NCBI GenBank assembly: GCA_030761205.1
Contig: JAULJL010000024.1
Location: 22,500,126-22,564,125, forward strand
From: Fremontodendron californicum
Lineage: Eukaryota > Streptophyta > Magnoliopsida > Malvales > Malvaceae
DNA length: 64,000 bases
Reading direction: 5' to 3'
This document shows, in pieces, positions 56,806 to 64,000 of the stretch. The position numbers were made by a program, and so were the translations under genes. The notes beneath the pieces are model-generated. The model saw nothing but the letters and a program-made list of their open reading frames with translations, did no database searches and had not been told where the DNA came from. Positions within the stretch are counted from its first letter, which is position 1; each line of letters starts with the position of its first letter.

Positions 56806-56963
56806 CAATTTCTCCTTTGTGTATTCATCACGGCTGTCGCTTATCCATATGTTAGCATGGAGCAAAGCAGCAGGACCCAGATAAGATTCAGGATTCCACC
56901 AATAATTGGGACAGCCGGTACTACAACAAGCACACAAAATACACTCATATATTCCATCCAGCT
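56806..56963 (-). pseudogene. SDH2: SDH2 C-terminal segment in captured chimera
   Basis: The minus strand encodes a stretch matching the C-terminal half of the succinate dehydrogenase iron-sulfur subunit (mitochondrial complex II). ECILCACCSTGCP carries cysteines for the [4Fe-4S] and [3Fe-4S] clusters, followed by NYWWNPESYLGPAALLHAN and WISDSRDEYTKEKL. Similarity stops after that. It is joined upstream to RPS7 sequence at an AAGCTGGA shared by both genes. Intronless and partial, so it is not functional. Confidence 0.85.
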
Positions 56964-57402
56964 TGTACTCGGTATTGTTTTTTCTCCTTTGGGTCCAAGA
57001 AAACCTTCATTATTTGGTTCCATCAATTCTGTATCTACTGCGCTTCCTAACAATCTCAGCAGGGAACACTACATCTTCAAGCATGGCATCATGAACAGCA
57101 GTGAGTGTGCGGGTTCGGGGTCGCTGAACAGCAGAGCCTTTCTTTGGTGGCCTCAATATCCTCCTGGTGGCAAGCACGACAACATCCTTTCCACTGAATT
57201 TTTTTTTCTAATTCTCTAACAAGGCGTAGATGAACCTTGCGGAATGCCTTCCTCAATCTGTACGGAACGTAAAAGACAACTGCCTTACGGTTTCCAGAAA
57301 CATCCATTTGAACTGCTGAGTTGATAAACAGATCGTGCAACTAAGCCTTAAAATCTTGGTTGGTATTCTCCAAATCAAACAATGCCTGTGCAACTGTCTC
57401 TT
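56964..57402 (-). pseudogene. RPS7: Cytosolic ribosomal protein eS7 (RPS7) segment in captured chimera
   Basis: The minus strand carries about 145 codons of the 40S subunit protein eS7. It starts ETVAQALFDLENTNQ and continues through INSAVQMDVSGNRKAVV, YVPYRLRKAFRKVHLRLVRE, RPPKKGSAVQRPRTRTLTAV, MLEDVVFPAEIV and NNTEYKL. The frame is broken by a stop after FKA, a one-base gain in an A run (LEKK) and a lesion near GTK. No introns. It is sandwiched between two SDH2 segments in the same orientation, as expected from template switching between mRNAs. Confidence 0.88.
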
Positions 57403-57570
57403 GGTCAGACAAGCTAAGCCGTTACAGCCGTTGATGTTCATTGCACAAGAGCCGCAGATTCCTTCACGGCAGGAGCGGCGGAAGTTTAGCGATGGGTCGA
57501 TCTCATTCTTGGATTATTGATTAAGGCGTCGAGAACCATGGGCCCGTATTCTTTCAGGTCGATCCGCAAC
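57403..57570 (-). pseudogene. SDH2: SDH2 [2Fe-2S] segment in captured chimera
   Basis: The minus strand encodes IDLKEYGPMVLDALIN, then, after a frameshift, NEIDPSLNFRRSCREGICGS and CAMNINGCNGLACLTK. This is the plant-type ferredoxin domain of the complex II iron-sulfur subunit with its CREGICGSC cluster ligands. It joins RPS7 directly after LACLTK. The SDH2 sequence missing between this piece and 56963 is replaced by RPS7. Confidence 0.88.
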
Positions 57571-57729
57571 GTTGCTCGTCGGATCGGATGGCAGTAACCA
57601 AAAAAAAAAAGCTAGAAGAACCACCAAGGAACTTAGCGCCTCCAATTTCCATTGAGGGCTGGTAGTCTTGTGAGTGGCCTTGCCATCCATGAGGTTGAAG
57701 GGGTGACCAGCTGGGAAAACCCTAGCCAT
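57571..57729 (-). other. Unidentified 5' part of the captured chimera
   Basis: The minus strand opens with ATG at 57729 (MARVFPAGHPFNLMDGKATH) and runs 40 codons to a hydrophobic stretch, then a T run, before SDH2 similarity begins. It does not resemble an SDH2 presequence to me. It could be a third transcript or element sequence. Confidence 0.4.
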
Positions 57730-58608
57730 GCAAAAATAGTACCTATGAAACCTAGCACACTACCACGCAATTAACAAACTGGAGAAGGAAGCAGAGATGA
57801 AGAGGTGTGAACTGACTCCATGTGGTCCCAGCTTGGATTCTTGATGGTTAGATCGAGAATATATTAATCAGATGGCAGAGGGGTCGTCGATTCGATCCAG
57901 ATGGCATTGTTACAAGTTTTACGACAAAAAAAAAAAAGAGCTCACCTGTCAAGCTCTCCAACGTAGCAACCTTTGACAATTAATTTGATATGCAGATTAG
58001 CTTGAGAAGGCCTTGCTTTTATAGGGGAAATAATTCAAGTCCCATGTGGTCAAGGAATAGAACTTCTAATTGCATTAGAATTTCTTTAAAACTGGAGGTT
58101 GAGTTTTAATTGAAATTAATTTGAGCAAATAAGCGATTAGATCAAAGTCAAATTCTTTGGAACCGTAGAAAGTCTTCAAACTGTGAACTATATTTTGCAT
58201 GGGCTATTGGGTCCCTTTACCAATTAAACACTTTGAAGAATATTTTAAGTTGGCCTAAATCCCATTTGGGTCCACAATATGACAAACTTTTGTTATGGCC
58301 TAAATTCCATTTGTTACGTGGGCCAATATTGGTCCATATTTACTTTACGTAGGCCAATGTTGGCCCAATATCCATTTTTTGCTAAACCATTTAGGGTGGG
58401 CCAATCTTCTATTCATGGTCCATTTTGATGCATAGGAAATTATATTTGCTAAATCAATTTTTTTGTCTCATATACAAAATTATATGAGGATAATTAATTG
58501 GTGTAAATAAATTCTGACATCAAAAGCAAATTAAATTTCAAGACTTGTCCACTTGCTACACTAAAAAAAAAAAATTTTGTGTACGTAACCAAGTCTTGAG
58601 GGGGCATT
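57730..58608. other. Tat element 3' non-coding region
   Basis: No ORF. It contains diverged short repeats around GGCCCA/TTGGTCC (58250-58420, for example ATGTTGGCCCAATATCC) and ends with the purine run CTTGAGGGGGCA (58594-58606), the polypurine tract before the 3' LTR. Confidence 0.65.
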
Positions 58609-59660
58609 TGTAGAAGGAGAAAATTTGTAACCAATTAAAAATAGCCACATGTCAATTGGAATTTCTTTAATTAAGAAATTTTCAATTAAATTATACATTA
58701 CCAAGTGAAATTGATAATATCATATTATAATTAATTATTTTATAATTAATTAAATATGTACACATGGCTTGACCAATCAAATTGCAAGGATGCATGGGTT
58801 ATCCAATCAAATTTCACCCATGTGTCATAATTATTTTACCTCTAATTAAATTAAATAAATTAAGAGATAAATAATAAAGTTTTGTCTCTAATTAAATTTA
58901 ATTAATTAAGAGATAAATAATAAATTTTTATCTCTAATTAAATTAATTAAGAGATAAATAATAAATTTTTATCTCTAATTAAATTAAATTAATTAAGAGA
59001 TAAATAATAAAGTTTTATCTCTAATTAAATTAAATTAAATTAAATTAATTAAGAGATAAATAAATATTTTATCTCTAATTTAATTAATTAATTAAAGGAT
59101 AAAAAATAAATATTTTATCTCTAATTTAATTAATTAATTAAGGGATAAATAATGAAGTTTTATCTCTAATTAAATTAAATTAATTAAGAGATAAATAAGG
59201 AGAGCAAGTTCTTTTAGAACTCTCTTTCACCTGGCTAGCTACCACTATAAATAGAGACCTCCCCTTAACACAAATTCACAATTCAGAAAGCCTGAAGAGA
59301 AGAAGATTTTGAAGAGCCAAATCCTCTCAAAAGTCTTAAGAAGAAATTAGAGAAATTCTAAGAACGCGGTGCTTGTTCTTGAGAATTCTCGAAAAAGCTG
59401 CTCTCCGATCTTGTTCATCGAAGGAAAGGAGATAATTCCTGTTTTTCAAGACTAAGTCTAGAAGACCCTTGAAGCAGAGCTCACCGATTCAAGATCAAGT
59501 CGTGAAGACCCTTGGATCAAAGTTTTACTGAAGAAAAGAATCAAAGGATTTCTTTCTTTAAGAATATTCAGAGATTGTAACCTCAAAGTTTGATTAATAA
59601 AATTATTATTTGACTCCAAATTTTCCTTGTCATATTTTTGACGCGAAATTTGTGTGTACA
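58609..59660 (+). repeat. Tat element 3' LTR
   Basis: TGTAGAAGGA to TGTGTGTACA, 1052 bp. It matches the 5' LTR with a handful of substitutions and small length changes in the AT-rich array (58837-59198). TATA box 59246-59256. The ATGTG target duplication follows. Confidence 0.95.
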
Positions 59661-59665
59661 ATGTG

Positions 59666-62401
59666 TTTTAATCAGTATGACAATTTTTATCGATTTTTAT
59701 TTACCCATTATTTACTTGTTCATTATTTTATTTTGATATCTATATATTTTCTTCGTTTATATCTAGGTTATTTATTTTTCTCACTTGTTCTTGTTTGTTT
59801 ATTTTAATTATTATATGTTTTCCACTTACTCAAATATAAAATCTTTCATGTATTGTATAAATTGTGATTGATCTATGGGGAGTCATGTGTAAAAATGGTG
59901 TATTTTGATTGAGATAAATGAAAATTTTAGAGGTTGAGATTTTACGAAAATCGCAAGTAATGATTCTTAATGATCCTTAGGTGAGAAGGATCCTGTGAAT
60001 ATTACCAAAAGTATTGGGATATTTGGGCAATCATTCAATATAAAAGTTCCTTATTTATTTTCTTCTCCGTTTATTTTCTCAAAGTTACCCTTTTTTTATT
60101 TTCCTTATCCATTTAGTTTATTCATTTTTCATTTGTTGATTTCTTGGATGTATCTCTTTATTTTGAATATGATTTGTTATTTATCTTTTATTTGTTCATT
60201 TGCTTTCATTTTTTAAGATATTTAATTCCATAATCTATTCTCATTTTTTTTATTGCTAAAACATTTATTTTGTGATGGATTTTAATTTTCTTTCTTTAAA
60301 ATGAATGTGAACCCCCCAGGATGAAATTTTATGGAAATCACAAGTAGTGATTTTTAAATATTCCCTTTGTGAGAAAATTGTATTAAATATTACTAAAAGT
60401 ATTGGGGTATATAACATATATATAATTTTGACTACGGGTTCATTTTGGTGTGACACCTGTTTTTTTTTACTCGCTAGGATAAACGGTGCCGTTTTAATAT
60501 TTTGATAAAAATAAAAAAAAGTAAGAGAGGCCGATTTTTTCTAGAAGAAGTGAGAAGGGATGAAGGTGAGAGAAATAGTAGAAATGAGAGTAAAAAAAAT
60601 TATTTGAACCTAATGAGAGACAAAGAGCAGAAAATGAATCTAGGAATGCATTTGTATATTTTAAAATTTGAATTTTTAGAGGATTTTTTTTTTTAATCTA
60701 ATAGGTTTTGATGTTTATCTTACAATGACTAATTCACATCATTTATTATTCCTATTTTTTGGGCAAAGAAAGATGGTAGGGTAGAATATGTTTTACAATA
60801 GTGCAATGTTAATAAAGCCACAAAGAAGAAAATTAGGCTTTTGAATCCTGGGGCCAAACTTGACCAATTAAACTGTTGTACCAGTGGCAAGAAATGTCGT
60901 AAAGAGAGTGGTATATCCTATGCTACTCTCTAATTTTCGATGAATTCTGCTCTTCTAATTCTGTAAATTATATGTTATTTTAATATTTGTTCACTTTATT
61001 TTATTACGAGGAACAACAGGAAAGAACAACTCTTGAACTTAAAAATTAACCATTTTGAAACATTCTAAAATAAAATCCTTATAACATTTTCGAACAATTC
61101 ATGCTTTGTAAACTCAATTATAAGCTTATTCATTGAAATTTCAAGTTTATTTTCTAAGATGGGTTTTCAAGGAAATCAAGAGAAGTGAAAGAATTGGAGA
61201 ATGCTAGAAAGTGAAGATGTGTTTTTTCTAAGAGAAACATTTTTGGTTTAAAAAGTATCTAATAAAACAATTGAAACTTTTGTTGATTCATAGAGAAATA
61301 ATGATTGGTAGGTAACAATAAAGCTAGTAAGCGAACAACAAATTCATGGGCATTTGAACTTGAGTATTGAAGAAGAAATAAAATATTTGATGAAAGAAGG
61401 AGACCCTTTTTGAACAAGCTGTTATAATGAAAAAACTTTATATATTAAAATTAATTCATCAAGTTGATGATAAAATAGAGGAAAGTCCAATTAGTTGTAA
61501 TGTTTATTACACAATAACCACTTTTTACATTATATATTATACATTTATATTTATTATTATTTTAGACTTAATAGTTAAAATGTTGATTTTCTGTACTCTC
61601 ACTTAGGAAGTTATTTAGAAAGGTTATATCTCAAAAAATATGACTTCTATATAGTAATTTTGTTGGTTGGATTCTATTTGTTTGAAAACATAACTTGGCT
61701 TGCGAAATCTCATAAAAATAATAGATATGCTCCTTATTCAATAGTTAAAGCACTTCCAAGCACTATAATTATGACTTCTATGAAGGTTGAGGATGTTGGT
61801 TTTTCAACATAATCATTATCCACTTCATATATGATGATTAAATTAGGCATTTATATTAGTTTTTCACTCATTGCCCCCTTACTCTATTTTTTTAGATTAA
61901 AAAGCTTTGGGTATGTCCATGCAAATAGAACAGACAACCATTAATCAAGACTCAGTGAAGAGTTTTTTGGGTGCATTTTTAAACATTAAATTGCTTCAAG
62001 TTATAGAATTTAACCTTGTTAGCTAACAAAAGTTGTGTATTCTTTTTTTTTTCTTTTGAGTTTTTATTAATCCAAGTAACGAAAAACATCTACTACAAAG
62101 GATAAAATTTGTTAAAAATCAAACAAGAAAATTCAAGGACAAAAATAAGTGACAAAGAGAAAAGAAAATTCTCATCAAAACCAAAAGGATAAAGTAGTTC
62201 TGATCTTCGAGAGCTTTGGAAATAAGTTCCATTATTGTTTTTTCTTGTAACATTCTACATTTTTTACATAACAAAAAATTTTCATTTATCTCATCTTTCT
62301 TTTGTTGGCTTCTCATTTATCTGATCCAATAAACATTTATCGGTCTCTTTAATGTTTAGATAGAGTTTTGGATATTTTATGGTAAGATTGCTTGTGAGTG
62401 T
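59666..62401. other. Unannotated flank
   Basis: AT-rich, no ORF above 75 codons and no recognisable domain. One degenerate duplication is visible: 59932-60022 and 60320-60410 share a 'gaaaTcgCAAGTAaTGATTyTTAA...TATTACyAAAAGTATTGGGrTAT' pattern. Nothing else is recognised. Confidence 0.5.
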
Positions 62402-64000
62402 TGATAGATTCATAAATTACACATTTTATGCCATTTTTATTCTTAGTTTTTGTTATGTTTTCTATTTTTATTTTGGTTACTTATGTTTTTGAATTTTTGA
62501 TTTATTTAAGAGAATGAAGCATAAACGTATCAATGAGGATGTTAAAGACCTTATAAAATCACATGTTGGAAGAAGATAAGAGTAAAAAAGATCAAATTCT
62601 TGGGTACAAAACTTGATTCTTGCAGTTCAAGAAATAAACAGATTTGACCTCTGGAGCTTGTCCTTAGAAAAACATGATTTTGAAGTTTTATTCAAAGAAA
62701 CTTTCTTCTTGACTTTTGAAGGTGATTCTTAGAGATTTACAACCATATATTACTTGCACAAAAAGTATAAGATTTGGTCATCCAAATCTGCTAAGAAAGT
62801 GATTGCCAAATTTCCTACTTTGACTAGGATTTATCTTCAGCACTATAAATAGAGACTAAACCTTAAAATTCAAGGGTGAACTAGAGGAGGCTAAGAGAAT
62901 AAAGAAGAGGACAAGGAGGGGAGCAAAAAAGGTGAACAAGAGGAGACAAAAAAAAAGGAGATTAAGAGGGAATGAAGGAGATTGCTAACAGCTAGACCTG
63001 TTCAAGGGTCGGGCTACCCGCCCAAACCCGAAGGCCCGCTCGTATTTGGGAGGGTTTGGAAAAAAAAATGTTAGGCGTAAAAAATGGGTTTGGACAAAAT
63101 AAAATGTCCATTTTCTAAACAGGTCGGACCTTGGGCAAAAAGTTTAAAGCCCGGGCCCGGCCCAACCCAAATTTGGTACTTCCTTCTCATTTGATTCGTA
63201 GTAGCCTTTGCCAACCTAGACGGTGAAAGCCCCGACAGATGACAAAGGGATTTTCTAAAATATGTTAACGTATTTCATCATATTTTTCTTTTGTTGGTAT
63301 AAGCCTCCATTTAAAACAATTAGCACACTGGACGGTGAAAGCCCCAACAGATGGCAATACTCTTGATGATGAAAATTTAGCACCTGAAAGTCATCATCAT
63401 CTAAAGAAGAAGAAGAAGCATCTATAGCTTCTGGAAAGTAATATCCAGGTGACTTGTAAAACTTAATCCAGCGAAGTCAGTTGCTCCTTTTTCAACATAA
63501 CAAAAGATTTTTCTAGAGGTGACTGCATTTGAATAAGTCAGAACAGCTTATCCCAGAAACAGAATACCTTACCGAGCTAATCAAATATAAAAAATATCAT
63601 TAACTTCTTCTCAGATTAAAAAAAAAAAACACATGCAAAATAATTGGGCGGCCTTGGGTATCCCTTTGATAATATGGGCCGGCCCTAGTCATATGATGTT
63701 GCCCATATTTTGAGTTGGACCGGGCCTGGGCAGACATAAATGGTGTTAGTATCCTGTCTAGGCCCGACCTGGCCCATGGACAGGTATACTAACAGCCACC
63801 ATAAAGAGTTTTTTCTCTCTTTCTTTATTTTCTTTTATCTTCATTATTACTTAATTTTTCTTTATGAATCTTTTATTGAACACATCAAGAATGTGCAACT
63901 AAATTCTTTTTGTGGTTAAAGGTGATTTTAAAATCCTAGACATGATTATTAGTTAATAAATTTTCGAATATCTTCAAAGTCTCTTTTGAATTTGTTATAT
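62402..64000 (+). repeat. Degenerate Athila-like LTR (type C-like), interrupted and open at the window end
   Basis: Starts TGATAGATTCATAAATTACA and follows the type C U3 with many changes (ATTTTATGCC, TTTTTGTTATGTTTTC, GAGAATGAAG, CACTATAAATAGAGAC at about 62841). It resumes after the MITE with the R/U5 motif GTTAAAGGTGATTTTAAAATCCTAGACATG and runs off the window. It is the oldest LTR seen here. Confidence 0.75.
62985..63796. mobile_element. hAT-like MITE with 8-bp TSD CTAACAGC
   Basis: Element 62993-63788 (796 bp) lies between exact CTAACAGC repeats (62985-62992, 63789-63796). The ends are inverted: TAGACCTGTTCAAGGG on the left and, on the minus strand, TATACCTGTCCATGGG on the right, with GGTCGGGC just inside both. 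Eight-base duplication and short imperfect inverted ends fit non-autonomous hAT elements. Inside, GACGGTGAAAGCCCC occurs twice (about 63220 and 63331). No transposase ORF. Confidence 0.75.

Larger units (their letters stand above)
45100..59665 (+). mobile_element. Complete Tat-lineage Ty3/gypsy retrotransposon, TSD ATGTG
   Basis: LTRs 45105-46149 and 58609-59660 bound a 14,556-bp element. ATGTG is repeated exactly at 45100-45104 and 59661-59665. The order is gag, pol (protease, RT, RNase H, second RNase H, integrase), an antisense plant-mobile-domain ORF, a captured host-gene chimera, polypurine tract, 3' LTR. The extra RNase H before integrase and the antisense mobile-domain ORF are hallmarks of the Tat lineage. 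The LTRs differ at few sites by eye, so the insertion is recent. Pol is nevertheless disabled. Confidence 0.95.

Noticed and set aside
56806..57570. The known nuclear sdh2/rps14 arrangement of cereals
   Set aside because: The ribosomal segment is cytosolic eS7, not mitochondrial rps14, and it interrupts SDH2 coding sequence, not an intron.

Overview
The window is dicot-type plant nuclear DNA: AT-rich, intergenic and almost entirely built of nested LTR retrotransposons. I see no intact host gene with introns. Host-derived sequence appears only as captured, intronless copies: three of a LOG-type (cytokinin-activating) gene and one SDH2/RPS7 chimera. The species cannot be told from the sequence.

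Layout. (1) 1-4977, + strand: 3' half of an Athila-like element carrying LOG copy 1, with its 3' LTR (type A). (2) 4978-12820, +: truncated Athila gag-pol, broken by two stops and one frameshift, then its 3' region and a type B LTR. (3) 12821-23519, -: LTR and gag fragments of related elements, several with mismatched LTR types. (4) 23712-42813: a three-level nest. A solo type C LTR (TSD CATCA) was split by a gag-only type C element (TSD ATCTT). That element was split in turn by a minus-strand LTR-internal-LTR-internal array of a LOG-carrying element. (5) 42814-45099: non-coding sequence with diverged modules. (6) 45105-59660: a complete 14.6 kb Tat-lineage Ty3/gypsy element (TSD ATGTG). It has gag, a dual-RNase-H pol, an antisense plant-mobile-domain ORF and a captured SDH2-RPS7-SDH2 chimeric pseudogene. 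(7) 59666-64000: unannotated flank, then a degenerate type C LTR interrupted by a hAT-like MITE (TSD CTAACAGC).

The main result is the element at 30119-38860. It is an 8.7 kb non-autonomous LTR retrotransposon with a tRNA-Asp primer site and no protease, RT, RNase H or integrase. Downstream of a shortened gag it carries two extra ORFs in tandem. One is a 178-residue protein with a GRS/basic/four-cysteine core resembling the nucleic-acid-binding (often silencing-suppressor) proteins of plant flexiviruses. The other is an intronless LOG-family phosphoribohydrolase. The Athila enzymes would presumably mobilise it in trans. What the cargo does is inference: a silencing-suppressor-like protein beside a cytokinin-activating enzyme could favour the element or alter the host cell. 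The LOG copies here show no clear sign of purifying selection, and two of the three are frameshifted.

The Athila-like elements form a modular family. Their LTRs share the R/U5 half but have different U3 halves (types A, B, C and a divergent D). Their 3' regions share a repeated AAGTGTGGGGG tract, and the first tract is preceded by a conserved hairpin.
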